NCBI GenBank assembly: GCA_958510875.1
Contig: OY294067.1
Coordinates: 34,212,912 to 34,276,911, forward strand
Direction of reading: 5' to 3'
Length of the DNA: 64,000 nt
Origin: Endomychus coccineus
Lineage: Eukaryota; Arthropoda; Insecta; Coleoptera; Endomychidae
Shown here: positions 11,723-25,235 of the stretch, piece by piece
How the letters are laid out: every line of letters begins with the position of its first letter
How positions within the stretch are numbered: the stretch's first letter is position 1
Notes under the pieces: model-generated
Databases searched by the model: none
Seen by the model: the letters and a program-made list of their open reading frames with translations, nothing else
Told to the model about the DNA's origin: nothing
Translations under genes and position numbers: made by a program

Positions 11723-14700
11723 CTGAGTTTTGCAATTATCAGTCTCATATAAGCTTGGTAGTATGTGTGTGTACCTACCAGGTTGTTAACGTAGATAATT
11801 AGCTTGAATTCAATTGATGGAACCATTGCTTGATACTTATTCATATCAAATTACAAAGTGAAATAACTGTTTATAAATTTACACTATACAGCATATCCAA
11901 GATAAAGACGTCATTCAAGGAAGTATCGGAAACGGTACTGTATACAGGTTTGATCAAAATAAGGAAAGAGTTGAACAACGAAAGGAACATTTCTAAGGAA
12001 GTACAAAATTTCCAATATCATTTTTGAATATGAAGACATTTTGAAAGAACGGAATTCCTTGATTTTCAATTTTTTATAAACTTTCTTGAGTTAACGTCAG
12101 TTTTAATATCCGCATTGAAGAAAAATTGCCATTCTCTTAATATTGTTGATACAAAAACAAAAAAATAACAAACGGTAAATCACACAAATAATCACGTTAC
12201 ATCTTACTGTTCTTGATTTCGAATACACATATTCTACACTGTTATATAATACAACGAAAAACTAACAAGTTTGGTTGACATTATATTGATTTGAAATTAT
12301 TTTCACATTACATCAAAGCCCCAAGTCGCAGTCATGTATTTGAATTATTAAATATCATTCATGTACTCTCAATATTGGGTAATTTGTAACTATAGTTATA
12401 CTAAAGGGCATTAACTGGCCCTTTAAGTCTGAAGTTCTGAAAACGTCCAATATGAACAAGTTCAAATAATGTATCCGTTAACTATTTCTCCGGCAGTAAC
12501 ATTCACGTTTTTAGTCCAATATTAGTACACCTAGTATATTAAATCAGTGGATATTCATTCCGATTGCGAAACTAAATCCAATTTGAAGCTTTGCTGCGCC
12601 ATTCGTAATTGCCAATAAATTATTATAATAATTTCCTCTCGTACTAAACATGTCTGCTCACATGCATTTAAAACGGGAAACAGCAATTGAAGTCTATATT
12701 TCAAAGTTTGGTAATGATTTTTATTAAATATGAGTCGATTAAACCTTCGGGTTTTGCATATTCATGAGTACTAAACCGAAATGAAATTCCATAGTCGAAT
12801 ATGAACGAATAAACTGATTTCCTTCTAAACGAATAAATTATTGTTATTACTACTACGTAGCATGGACAATAATCGGAAGAATTATGGGACATATAATAGT
12901 GCTGCTGATGTTACGAAGATTTTGGTATAACTTGATCATTTTGTGCTGAGAACAAACTTGGCGATGTTGTGAAACTTGTTGCCTAGTGAAGTCTTTCGTG
13001 ATAACTATAGCCTCCGAACATTCAAGAAAAATTCCACCACTAGCACAGACAATGTTCTTCGAGCATAATAAGTTTTCTTCCCGTATAGTCAAAACATAAA
13101 AAAACACTATGTTCTGAAAAAAGAAGAAAACTGTTTCAAACTTAGAGTGCTTTCCAAACCTACTGACTTTTGATTTGAAAATATCTGAGCTAATATACAC
13201 ATCACTTAAGAATAATAAATAGTAATCATTGCCTACATGAACCTTATTGATAATAAATGTTTTTTTCTCACATTAACTTCACGAAACATGTATTTAACTA
13301 TTCCCGTATTGAAAATTTTGAGTTTGCGCTTCGTTGCGTTCAAATGAAAAATTTTGAGCTGCATGAGTCGTAGAGCCACAGTGTTATTCTTGTAAAATAA
13401 CTTCAATTAATCCCATAAAATACCAAAAAGAATAAAGAGTCTGTCTGGAGACAATTTATGTCTTTCTGTCGAGAGAAGAATTATGAATATTGTGCCACTA
13501 ACCCAACTCTCGTGATAGCCGAAATACTGAAAATTGGGCATGGAATATGCGTGGAGAAAATGGCGAGGAATAAGTATATACAATAAGGAATTATACTCCA
13601 CTGAATCCATTTGAAGATATCGAATTCCAAAGTGTCACGCATGCGCGTAATACAAAGAGGCGCAGTTGCTAAGCTGTTCTCAAAAAAGGAAGGATAGTCC
13701 AGAAACACTCACTTTAGATGAATTGAATGCTATTATAGATAACTATGATGAGAATACCCCAGACGACCTTCAATAGGAAATGTTTTCAAATGGTATCTGT
13801 AGAGTTGGCCTAGCGAGAAGGAGAAGGTATCTATTGTAAGATAGAAATAAAATATGAAGGAATCTATTCTGGCAAGATCGAACATAATCCTGTATTTACA
13901 AAAACTTGTCAAAGAGGAAACCGAAAGTGAATGGCTCCCAGCTAACAGTCAAAATATGAATCGTTGTTCTGTACGTATTTTCTCAAAACTTCTTAACCGT
14001 CGAGCTACACACATAAATACGGACCGTTTTTTCTTGCTTCGAAATCCGTACTGGAAAAAACAAGAATTTGTAAGGTACAAAAATTTTCCTAACGGTAAAA
14101 ATTAATATTCGCAATGGATAAAAACAGGTGCAGAACGTATTGGGTTGGCCGTAAAGAAAAGAAAAATCACGAGTCATTTAAGTCGCTCTACAGCCGTTCA
14201 CAACTAGCAAAGGCTAGCGTGCAGGAACAGGAACTGATGAAAATAACAGGCCACAGCAATCAGCTATCAATCCTTACCTCCAGCTCAATAGGGAGCACCA
14301 CAACGAAATTAGGAATAGGATAAGACAGTTTTCAACTTCAGCGGCACAAGTCATACAAGAAAAGATAGAAAAGGCGGCACCAACAGTAGTTATCTATGGT
14401 GCTGGTGCAAATATCACCACAATAATTGCGTTTCCAATCCCAAATGATCAATTATTATATATTTGAGTTCTTGTTGCTTATGAGTAATTCGTGGTTGTAA
14501 AAAATAAATTGAATTAAATGTTGATAAACGTATATGAATGATTGTCTTGCTTTCACTTTAGCTAAAGTGACAAATATGACCGGAATCTAGCCGAAATATT
14601 TTCCCTTAATATCACTTGACTATGACAAAAAAGACTACAATTATTTATTCCGAGCAACTTGTATTTCGAGACAATTCAATTCGACCGTACGAACATTAAT

Positions 14701-15580
14701 AATCAAAGAATAACTCCCACGAGTTAAAGCTCTAGGGCGTTATTCAGATTATTAATATTCATATGGTCTCATGAAATTGTCTCGAATTACCAGGTACTGT
14801 CGACAGAATTATGACGAAAATTATAGTCGGTTATTTGTCTTAGTATCAGGATAATACCTCCGATTATTCATGTATAGAACATGAAATCAATATGTATTTG
14901 AAAATTCGTTACACATATATACAGTTATCACAGAGGATCTGTTTTATCATAGTTTTGAACTTTTTTGGTTAATTGATAATTTCATTTGGTAGTGCATTTA
15001 AAACATTAAGAGAGTTATACTTTGGCGCATGTGAGTGACAGTCCAAAGAATAGATTCTTCGAGCTCTCATCTGATCGTTATCTGAATACGTGATAAACAT
15101 GAAGTTGGAATATGAAGGAAAATGATCGATGATACCAAAAGTATTAAAATAATCCGGTATAATAATTGACGCAGTCATCAACATTAACGCGAATACTATG
15201 GGTATATCAATTGAGCAGCGCTAATACTGATACTATTTTCAAAAAAGCATCCTCCATAATAATGAATTAAGGAAATTTCTAGGTGAAATCGAAAGAGAAA
15301 AGGAATTTTATCAATTAACTAATGAACAAATTTCTTGTGATATATTATCCTAGATCTAAAGGAACCTAATTACCTAAAACAAGCTTGATTATCTGAAGAA
15401 TAACATTAACATCCTAATTTAATATAATACATATCCTTAACTCACCAATTCTGGAAACGTACCTGTAAGCAAAAAATGTATTAGTAAGTTATACCTGAAG
15501 TAAATGAATACATATAATGATTAACATGTGCACAATCTTCTATAAGATCCCAAATATAAATTATCAGAAATATTTATGTT
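11723..15580. other. Intergenic DNA with no recognised element
   Basis: The longest frame is a minus-strand 115-codon frame at 12,853-13,200, Phe/Ile-rich at its start with one Cys-containing middle, with no recognisable motif and no splice support; I treat it as chance. Frames at 13,854-14,323 also show no domain. Confidence 0.45.
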
Positions 15581-15800
15581 ATACACCCTGATATACAGGA
15601 TGTTCGTTCTCAACCTATCCCTAGGGTCCTAAGCGAATCTCTAGACTCAGAAGGAAAATCGTTTTGAATTTTGGTGTAAAATGCAAAAAAAGTGGTGTGT
15701 TGCATTCGATTTAACAAAGTTGTTATCAACGTCCGGTATAACCGGAAGTGATAAAATATTGAGAATATTTTTGAATAATTATTGTGAGTACTTTTCAAAA
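15581..15800. repeat. Solitary Tc1/mariner-like terminus
   Basis: TATACAGGATGTTCG at about 15,592 has the TA-CAGGRTG signature seen at the ends of the elements at 30,860, 33,337 and 48,976. It is followed by CCGGTATAACCGGAAGTGAT, very similar to the ACTTCCGGTTACACCGG stretch inside the arms at about 33,470 and 34,400. No partner end was found, so this is probably a fragment. Confidence 0.4.
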
Positions 15801-16079
15801 AATCATTCTACCGGAAACTTAATAACATAGGTCCTTTTAAGTTTTGGGATACGTCTAGTAGGGTAAACACGAAACTCTGGTATATTAATGCTTTCCACGA
15901 AAAATTAGTAATATAGTATATCAGATTATTCTGCTGGTACTATATTCAATAGATATTGACTATACATGATATCTATAGGTTCATTTGTTCGGTTAAGGTA
16001 TATCAACATAAGATCTGGGAATAATTGATGAACATCCACTTTTCTGGCTTATTTCTGTCAAATTACAGTCAACTTCAAA

Positions 16080-16685
16080 ATGAGAGTTTGCAAGAGCTTA
16101 TCTCACATTTTTTTATACTATGACTACACGAGAAGAAAACATATAATGTGCGAAGAACATCTTGAGGCCAGCGGTGAAAATGTTGAAAGAGGAGATGGGC
16201 ATTCGAATTTTTCTTGGAGGCTTGAAGGTTACAGGCATGAAACAAAAAGTTCCACAACTTCTTCGTTCGATTGAAAAATGAAGTCTGGTAGGAAGAAGCT
16301 CGACAGGTCTCGGGCTTGACAATGAAGGGGCGACGCTCGTCTAGTTCACGTACCTGGAATCACTCAGGATGGAAACACAAGGAAGAGATCGCATCCTTTC
16401 TACGATGTTCTAGAGAGGTCAATGAATTCGTAAGTATGGAATTATCAATCAGACAAACAGCTCTCTTCTTGATATAATCCAAGAACTTCAGCCGAACTTC
16501 AAACATGTGTTCAGTATTTCAAGGCAGGTCGAATCTGTGCTTTGTAATTTATGAGGAACTGCTTTTTGTGAAGCGGTTTTCTCAATGGACCTCACATGAT
16601 CATCCCATGAGAGGATGTTATTGGTGGTGATCCCAAGCATGGATATGGAAGAATTCATAGGAATGGCTATACCTGATATCATAAT
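16080..16685 (-). pseudogene. Non-LTR reverse transcriptase C-terminus (CR1/Jockey-like), copy 1
   Basis: Minus-strand frames near 16,682-16,490 read ISMLGITTNNILSWDDHV then IEKTASQKA, the conserved stretch after the reverse-transcriptase fingers/palm (family form: LGV..D..LSW..H). In the next frame, YKAQIRPALKY appears as the counterpart of the YKAQIRPVLEY motif. Further downstream lie sequences matching the 47,225-47,830 copy over several hundred bases, including the block around 16,126-16,260. Several frameshifts and stops are present. The element is transcribed right to left, and only its 3' portion remains. Confidence 0.75.
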
Positions 16686-16839
16686 ATTAGTTCCTCCAAA
16701 TTAGACAAATAATCGACGTTTTAGAGAAATTTCACCCACAGTTTAGCGACCTATATACTTAAGTGTATTTGGACTATCTGAAGACTATTTTCACCTAGCG
16801 CACGCATGAGAAAGGATGGTTTTGGAGAAATAGATATAT

Positions 16840-17310
16840 TATATATCGCGTTTTTTCATGGTTTTTTGCATTTTTAGCAAAACTATTCATTTTGAAGAAT
16901 AACCTCTATGGAAAGTTGTAGAGCGGAAAATTTCCGATCGATATAGGCTTTCTGGAATTTCCTATAATTTTCCGTTTTTCCGCTAGGGGGCGCGGAAAAT
17001 AAAGTATATATATACGTATGATTTCATTTAGAGCAATACATTTTCAATTAATATTGGCTACTTGGATTTTTCGGTAGTGAGCGCATTTGCCGCTAGAGAG
17101 CGTTGAAAAAATTCGCAAATTGTCACCTTCTACTGATTTTTTTGAATTTCCAGCAAAAATATGCATTTTATGGAAAAATTAAAAGAGACCAAAATTGTAG
17201 AACGGAAAATTTCCGATCGATATAGGCTTTGACTGTTTCAGTATCGCGTGCATTTCCCACCAGAGCATGTAAAATCAGTAAGAAAGTATATAAGTCGTTA
17301 AGCTATGTGT
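16840..17310 (-). repeat. Satellite-like repeat, two tandem copies in reverse orientation
   Basis: CGGAAAATTTCCGATCGATA followed by TAGGCTTT occurs at about 16,923-16,952 and again at about 17,203-17,230, a period of about 280 bp. Around both copies are GCGC-containing segments (CGCTAGGGGGCGCGG, CGCTAGAGAGCG) and TATATATA runs. Reverse-complemented, the unit matches the monomers at 30,190-30,858 and 33,189-33,336. Confidence 0.65.
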
Positions 17311-17585
17311 AAAATTTCTCTAAAAAATATCTAATTTGAAGTGACTATATCAGAGATTGTGGGATTCGCCTCCCTGGAGAAAATGTGAGCTTAAGTTTTG
17401 GTTGCATTAAGCTCTACTGGATAATCAGATCCCCATTTGATAATAATTCTTACTAGTTGTGATTTGAATGATATGTATTCATTCTGTTAGATATTCTCGT
17501 TATGAATGTATCGTTTCTAATTCAATATTCGTCGAGGTATTAACATTAATAGTCCAAGCAATACGGCATGAAATGAGTGATTTTT

Positions 17586-19645
17586 TGACATTAATACTAC
17601 CTGAAAACCGACTGTGCCATTATGTTCAGGTAAGTGGAGACATTAATTGTATCATGTTTTCGACTCTCGAATGTGGTCACCCTATTTATTATAAACATTT
17701 TGAACAAAAAAGGCACTTTTTTTAGTTTTTTGTTAATAACTCAACCAATAATGAAGTAATCGAAATCGTATACATAGACAAAATTCAGGTAATTGAATTA
17801 CGAACAAAACAAGCTTTCGAGCGACTAGATCGGATAATTAGAAGCCAAGAAAACTACGGAAAAGCGGGGAATTAGAGGTTTTTTTTTAAATTCATATCTC
17901 CGTTGTTCATTATTTTGTAGAATCGAATTTTTGCAAAAATGTTCTAATACTTATGCACTACACGTGTGCAAAAAACTGTTGCTGTGAATCAATTAGTTTT
18001 TTAAGCGATATTTTGCAAAATCGCTGGATGCGTCTGAGATAATCCGATTTTAAATTTCAAAACGGTTTTGAAAAATATGAGATCCGTACAACAAAACGTT
18101 TATTCTCGTTATCAATTCAAATGATGGGAAGTGCCTTAAAAACGGTGGGAAAGTCGATTCGAAACGGCGGATCGCGCGGAAACGCTCGAGTAGTGGGGTA
18201 TAATAGGGAGCGAAGAAGCGACACATATACAGATATAGAGACGCGCTGCGCCGGGCTTCAAATGTTTGCATTATAATATCTTGACAATGACGCAAGCTAT
18301 CTTAATAATTTTTTTCTTATTTTGGTGCTAATGAATTCCAGGAGATTGAGTTTTATTTATAATTAATAAATAAGCAATGGTTATGCGTATATTCTTGAAA
18401 TTGAAAATGGTTTTCACTTTATTTTGATGATATGTGAATAAAGGGTTGTATGAATGTACAAAAGTGATGTTTACAGGTATTTACATTTATTAACATTTAT
18501 TTAAACATATATTTACGTATTTATAACTATTTATCTACACGCACGCAATGTACCTATTTATATTTAATTTTTTACAATAATTTACTTTACAATAAATCCA
18601 AGTTTATCGTGTGCGACCGGGTTGTCTTCAGACACATAACAGTTCTATAAAGATTCATTCAAAATAAATTAATTGGCTCAATTTATTGGACGTAGTGTCA
18701 TTTTTCACACAGATACTTATATCTTTCGCTTTTTCCTCACAGGTTCTAAAATGTCTATTTCCTCAGCAATGATACAACACTTTATTCACATATCATCAAA
18801 ATAAAATTAAAACAATTTTCAATTTCAAAAATATACGCCTAACCATTGCTTATTTATTAATTATAAATAAAAAATCAATTTCCTGGAATACATTAGCACC
18901 AAAATAAAAAAAAAAATATTAAGATAGCTTGCGTCATTGTTAAGATATTATAATGCAAACAGTTGAAGCCCGGCGCAGCGCGTCTCTATATCTGTATATG
19001 TGTGCCTCTCCTTCGCTCCCACTACTCGAGCGTTTCCGCGCGATCCGCCGTTTCGAACCGACTTTGCCAGCGTTTTTAAGGCACTTCCCATCGTTTGAAT
19101 TGATAACGAGAATATACGTTTTGTTGTACGGATCTTATATTTTTCAAAACCGTTTCGAAAATTAAAATCGGATTATCTCAGACGCATCTAGCGATTTTGC
19201 AAAATATTGCTTAAAAAACTTTGAATTACAATTACACTCAAACTAATTGATTCACAGCAACAGTTTTTTGCACACGTGAAGTGCATAAGTACTAGAGCAT
19301 TTTTGCAAAGATTCGATCCTACAAAATAATAAACAACAGATACGAATTTTTAAAAAAACGTCGAATTTTCCGTTTTTCCCTAGTTTTCTTGGCTTCTAAT
19401 CATCCGATCCAGTCACTCAAAAACTTGTTCTGTTTGTAATTCAATTACCTACATTTTGTCTATCTTTACCATTTCGATTACTTCATTATTTGTTGAGTTA
19501 TTAACAAAAAACTAAAAAAAAGTGCCTTTTTTTGTTTAAAATGTTTATAATAAATAGGGTGACCCCATTTGAGAGTCGAAAATATGATACAATTACCTTA
19601 CCTGAACATAATGGCACAGTCGGTTTTCAGGTAGTATTAATGTCA
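17586..19645. mobile_element. Giant palindrome, 2,060 bp, arms about 860 bp
   Basis: The left end TGACATTAATACTACCTGAA (17,586) pairs with TTCAGGTAGTATTAATGTCA (ending 19,645). Matching is traceable through the arms to the pair CAAGCAATGGTTATGCGTAT / ATACGCCTAACCATTGCTTA (about 18,372 and 18,831), leaving a spacer of roughly 300 bp at about 18,450-18,765. Each arm carries the same outward-facing open frame (minus 18,050-18,295 and plus 18,953-19,165) beginning EARRSASLYLYMC and containing FRAIRRFE and RHFPSFELITRI. The arms differ there by a 9-base indel and scattered substitutions. There is no TA-CAGGG end, no known domain and no target duplication I can define. This may be a foldback transposon or an inverted duplication. 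Confidence 0.8.
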
Positions 19646-21814
19646 CGATTAAACCCCTATTGCTTGGCCTATAATAGGACATCAGTGAACTTCAGCAAAT
19701 AGTGTGCACTGACACAACCAATAATTTTACTGGATTCGATTGTGAGTTCATACTCGGTTAGATGCCATATAAATGGAATGTAGAGTTTTATATGTAACTC
19801 ACATAAATAAGATAAGTTTATTCTGATAATACACATCGTGTAAAAATTGCTGTCAATTATTGGCAGGTCTGCTGCTCACTTCCTTTTGTAATTTTGGTTA
19901 TACGTTTCTGTGACATATTCTCCTACTCTTGAATATATTCTTTGTGATTCAATATATGTGTATGTTATGTCATTATGTATATGTCAAGTCATTATGTATA
20001 TAACATAAACATGAACTCTACCGAGTGGATCGAATGTAATTATATATTCACTGGCTGTCGTATAGCATTATTTGTTAGAAGAATAGTAGGGGCATGTCGT
20101 TGTGATCACCCTACATTAGGACTGAATATTTCTCATTAGATAATGTAGAAATGCTCATCAGTTTCGACAATGTATTATTTTAGTTCGATTCATCGAAATG
20201 TTTTTCCATTACTAGTTATGATTGTTACGTAACGATGTGAGCTCGTTACATTACATCACATTCATGTAACAAGAAATAGTAATTTGGAACTTTGAAGCCG
20301 GAGAACATAACAGCTTTTCTATCAGTTATTTCACCTTCTGACATACAAACTCGGCCAAAACCAGCATTTTCGACCTATGAGATATTTTGCTGGATTATGT
20401 TCACTTCTTCGCAGAGAGTTGATACTGCGTCATGAACACAATGCCATGATTATGAACAGTAACAAACCAAAGCCAAAAAAATTAAGGCTTAGAAAGTGGG
20501 ACTTCCAACTGTAATATAACTGATGACTTGAACGGAAACAAAATCATCTTTCCTCACGTTATCAATATATCATATATAGCATATGTCAGTGGTTCAATTG
20601 TGAAAAATTTGAGCAACAAGAAAAAGCGTATATTGAAATTCAAAATATATCTTTATGCTTTCATACAAATTTCTGAAGAATAAGTTATCTGACGGAATGC
20701 GTGTAATAAAAGTTAATACTGTAAAATTTCACTCAGGCACGCACTTAACTGATAACATTGCATGACACCTAAATAATTCAATTTTCCTTCTGTTTCGTGC
20801 TCGGAAGTTTTGCTAGACCTCATTCACCGATTCTGCAATCAGTCCTCATCTTTGCATAAGCATGTCCAATGAATAAGATAAGATTATTTGCAGCGACATA
20901 ATCACCCACTGAGTCTGTTGGGTTGATTATTTGACGCGTCAAATCATTTGACAACATCAACAAATTCAATCAGATATTATCCCAGTTCTTCATCAATACT
21001 GATTACTGCTTATTTCAACACAATCACGAATTAGTACATATATCAGTATATGTATCAGTATATGTATACATGATTCAATCACTAATCAGTCAATCAAATA
21101 GCACCAGTGCACTCAGACTCATTGGGCTGGAACAAGACTCAGTCAGGAGGCCTGAGGCTACAACAAAAGCATGAATACTGTTTGGACTGATGTCTCTTAT
21201 GGCATCGGGTTCCAGCTACGTACTGTCGAGGTGTTGCAGTCTAAGAGAAGTCACTGCGTGACAATCTACTAAGAACTAAGAGGCAATAAGCCTCTCCGCA
21301 TCTACTACAACCTGGATCATCAACAAGAACTGTGAAATGTCCTGCCAACAATTTTATGCCCCATCTGGTTCTGGAGAGTTTGGCCGAAAACTTCGCAATC
21401 ACCTAGTATATACCCGGGGCACCGTGCCACTTCAAGAACCACTGTGGTCTATGAAATTCCGAAAGTTGAATTGGAGCACCTAGGGAAACTGAGAATTCAA
21501 CCTATTATGAGACATACTTTATCAGTATTGGTTCCCACAGTTTACAGTTTCTCATATTTCATTTCTTATACATACCACTGTTGAGTATTTGGAAGAGTAT
21601 CCTTCATTTCACATTTATTCATTGCGTAATTGATTAGTACATGCGTATTATGTTTTTCGTGGAATATTGATCTCTCAAGAGTTCATATTTTTTGTTAGCA
21701 TGAACTCGTACTATATTCATTCGGAATTAGACTTTTTCACAATCCGCAGTGATGAGAAGAACTGATTTTTAAGTTATATTTTCTTGAGCGTTCTTGGATA
21801 TTTCTCGCAATTTA
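19646..21814. other. Intergenic DNA; GC-richer patch at 21,080-21,480
   Basis: There is no recognised coding region. A block at about 21,080-21,480 is less AT-rich than its surroundings but has no long frame and no match elsewhere in the window. Short local repetitions of CATTATGTATAT (19,972 and 19,992) and CAGTATATGTAT (21,042 and 21,056) are trivial. Confidence 0.4.
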
Positions 21815-22262
21815 CAAGAAAACGGTGCATTCTACAGCAAAAACACAAGAATCGACATATAAAGATTAAACAATTCCCCATCTTTACAAATGCAAATTTT
21901 GAGGTGAATTATCAGGGGAGCAAAGTTGTAGAATGTAAAATTTCCCATTTTTCTGTTGTAATAGGTTTTCACGACATTGCTTATACGCACCGGGAGGACA
22001 CGTGTGGGTTCATTCTCACATACGTATAGTGTGTGGGTATGCGTTCTGCAATTTGCTCTCCTAATAATTTCACCAAAGTTTGTATTTCTCACACAAAGTG
22101 CAAAAACAGAAAAGTAAAATATATATATATTCCGTTTTTATTTCCGCGTGCTCTAGCGGCAAAACGGAGCATCACAGGAAAAACTTATGAGACCAAAAAG
22201 ATGCGAAATTATTGTATTTTTGCTGTAGAATTTATGCAAAAGAATGAAAAATTCTAATTCCG
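21815..22262 (-). repeat. Diverged satellite-like repeat copy
   Basis: GTTGTAGAATGTAAAATTTCC at about 21,924, the TATATATATT run, TTTCCGCGTGCTCTAGCGGC at about 22,141 and the bases after it match the 16,840-17,310 family in the same orientation, at lower identity. Short open frames on both strands here are incidental. Confidence 0.4.
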
Positions 22263-23731
22263 GTGGACTATTTCGAGGTTTTGCGCCATATTGGATCAGA
22301 TTCGAACCCCAAGAATATGGCCGCCACCACACAAGAATCAACTTGATTTAAATCATGGTCTATCCATAATTTATATAGAGATATATATCAATTTCCCTTA
22401 AAAAATACTTCTTGTAAATGTTGAAGTAGTATCAATCAACTGGTAGATAATCATGAAGGGATGAGGTTTCAAAATCACAGTATCCGGATGGTAAGATTAT
22501 GATGATCATAAGAATTTTTGGAAAATAATCATATAACTCTTCTTGTGGTACTAAAATAAACCAGAAAAGTGAACAAAGCGTATTGAATTCGTCCGTAGAT
22601 AACATAACTGTAAAATGAATTTCAAATTTAAGAAAATTAAATTGTGATAGCTGCTCATTCAAATGTCTCATATATAGAAGATCGATTTTACTGTTACTGT
22701 CTGTTCATTGTTATAATATGATTCTATGGCCAAGCTCAGAGGCAGGTCACTATGATCACTATCAAACTAGAAGAGTGCTGAGAAATAACAGTCGTTGCCA
22801 GTAAACATATTCCTATAAAGCTACTACAAAGAATCTGTATGCTTTATCTTTCATGTCATTTGCATACGGACCACATTTTCGTGTTACTTTATTCACTGTT
22901 TTTTGTTCCTTCTATACAGAATGAATTGGACGTCATGCTAAAGCTATAATCAACAAAAACTATATGTAACGGTTAATACGAACGCAAATGTTTCAAGTGT
23001 GATAGATACATTGTGTGAAGCTTTCGTTTTGCCATGCTAAAAACTCATTAACGATATTTTACAAACTTCACAAATGTTTGCGCTTGCAGTATTCTATTTG
23101 ATATTTGATACCACAAAATATATCCAAGACTTCAGAATCTTAATTTCATTATCTTTTTGGACCTAAGATTGTATCGTTCAAAATTGTTATACCTAGTGGA
23201 ATATTCTCCTACTGAATGAACTCAATAAAACGGAGACTTTGGCCATACAACTTTAAAATGTAACCACGACACATTGATCTGTATTCGGAGATCTCAATAC
23301 GTACTAATTTATTTCTGGAATGGTTTTAGATCTATAATGATTAATATGGTCCATTTGATTATGCATTGTTTCATTAAGTGAGCTCCATTATTTTTCAGTA
23401 GCATTTATCTGGAACTTATCTACAGCATATGCTGAGATCTGAAAATTCTGGAATGATCTATTAAAAACCACATAAACCTCATGTTCATAATAATAAGGAA
23501 TCATTCAAAATACAATTCATTCAGCTCAATGAATGAAGTAAATTGTCTTTATCAAGTGAGTTACAAAAACTAAATCTCAACAACTATTCATATAACGTTG
23601 TTAACTGAATGGTTATTGGTGAATACGGAAGAATCATGAAAAAAAATGAAAGCCACTGAAATGAACTGTCATTATTATATAGTCGAGGAAATAAAACACA
23701 AAATTAGGCCAAACCTGGAATTTTTGAACAA
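22263..23731. other. Intergenic DNA, nothing identified
   Basis: No repeats or domains recognised. The minus-strand 79-codon frame at 22,432-22,671 is unremarkable. Confidence 0.45.
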
Positions 23732-24281
23732 ATGAACGGAGTTTGATGTAAGTGTTGGGTATTGGAGTTCCTTGGAAAAATTTTTCTGAATTGCAACAAC
23801 AGAAAAATTGACAGTTTCATGCCATTTTCTGGAGATGATTTATCCAATTATATAACTTTGAACATAAGCACTGAAAATAGCTGGATTTGGTTATCCAGGA
23901 GTTTTCGTGGGTGCTGAACACGAATATGTTGTTCAATAATGCCCATAAGGCACCTGGAGGTCAGTGATCCTGGGTACCACGTCGGTCTCAGGAAATTTAC
24001 AGAAATTGGGGTTACTGACCTCCAGGTGCATTATGGGCATTTTTTAACATCATATTCGTGTTCAGCACTCTCAAAAACCCCTGAGTAACCAATTTCAGCT
24101 ATTTTCAGTGCTTATTTTCATTATATAATTAGATAAATCATCTCCAAAAAATGGCATGAAAATGTTCATGTTTTAAATTCAGAAAAAATTCTTCAAGAAA
24201 ATTTAATACCTCATATTTTTTTCCACTCGAATTTCTGAATCGAATGAGCCGAATTACATCTCAATCCGTTCATTCGTTTGA
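23732..24281. mobile_element. MITE-like foldback, about 550 bp
   Basis: Inner arms are clear: GATGATTTATCCAATTATAT with GTGCTGAACACGAATATG and AATGCCCATAAGGCACCTGG on the left (23,833-23,965), against inverted counterparts at about 24,011-24,155. Matching continues weakly outward to AATGAACGGA at about 23,732 and TCCGTTCATT at about 24,264-24,274. The loop of about 45 bp lies near 23,965-24,010. There is no coding capacity. Confidence 0.75.
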
Positions 24282-24870
24282 AAATAGCAGTTGTTATACT
24301 TTATATTCTTGACATAGTACAATACACATTTTTTTCGCACGAGTTTGCATTCAAGTTCGACATCAGTGAAGTTAAGGTCTTATCGTTGAATTTGATTTCA
24401 TATTCTTGTAACAAACTAGAATGCATATTCAACCCAAACAAAAGACTTTCAAATGCGATTCACTCAAAACTTAGCTTGAGTGGATAAGAAACCTTTCACT
24501 ACTAGGACGACGATTCATAATTCAAATATCCGCGGAAAATATACACCAGTGGGTACTTCAAAGACACAAACTCACTTTACACGAGATAGCTCTTCTCATC
24601 AGATTATAAAAGTGTATAACAATATATCCCTACATATAAAAGTACATTTAAATTTGCAATATTCAATTTTTTATTTGATGCTCTTTCATATCAAATGAGG
24701 TTTTATTCTCTCAATATAATGATATATAGTAGGTACTATAATACATGATTTATATGTGAGATAATTAAATTTAAGCTATTTCTCTTCATATTCTGAATTA
24801 ATCATGGGATAGTTAGTTCTAATTTGTGTTCTAAATTTAATCTCAGTTTAAGATAAGATGAGGTTAATGT

Positions 24871-25024
24871 TTCCAACAATAAAAAGAAAAACTTACAGAA
24901 CTAAATTCCAAGGCAGTGTTCAGATAGATAACAATAAATTATAGTCTGCAGTATAATTTATTGTTATCAATTCGAACACCTCTTCGGAATTCAGTTCTGT
25001 TGGTTTTTTCTTTTTAGTGTTGAA
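24871..25024. repeat. Palindromic MITE, about 154 bp
   Basis: TTCCAACAATAAAAAGAAAA and ATAACAATAAATTATA on the left pair with TATAATTTATTGTTAT and TTTTTCTTTTTAGTGTTGAA on the right, centred on CTGCAG near 24,947. It would form a near-complete hairpin. It directly abuts the dispersed repeat beginning about 25,015. Confidence 0.75.
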
Positions 25025-25235
25025 AACCCTTATGAGACCTTATTTCACCAAGGCTTCGACTTCGAGTCGAAAGACACCGCAAACCGACCACAGTAACGTG
25101 ACAAACAGTGGTCGCTAGTTCATCGAGACAGAGAGAAGTTCACGTCGGGTACTACGTGACGACTATCATATGCGAATCGGTCATGTTGAGGATACACAAG
25201 GACTGCGCACTATAATTTCACAGTTCAAATGTATC
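25015..25235 (+). repeat. Dispersed CACGTG-type repeat, copy A
   Basis: It aligns with copy B at 51,128-51,425 through ATTTCACCAAGG, GACCGACCACAGTnACGTGAC, CATCGAGACAG, GGTACTACGTGAC, GAATCGGTCAT and GATACACAAnGACT. Copy A lacks about 70-80 bases present in B between the last two blocks. The repeat is non-coding and CpG-rich for this region. It could be a SINE or part of an LTR, but no polymerase III boxes are clear. Confidence 0.7.

Noticed and set aside
12853..13200. 115-codon minus-strand open frame
   Set aside because: Phe-rich start from T-tracts, no domain, no splice context; length is attainable by chance in this composition.
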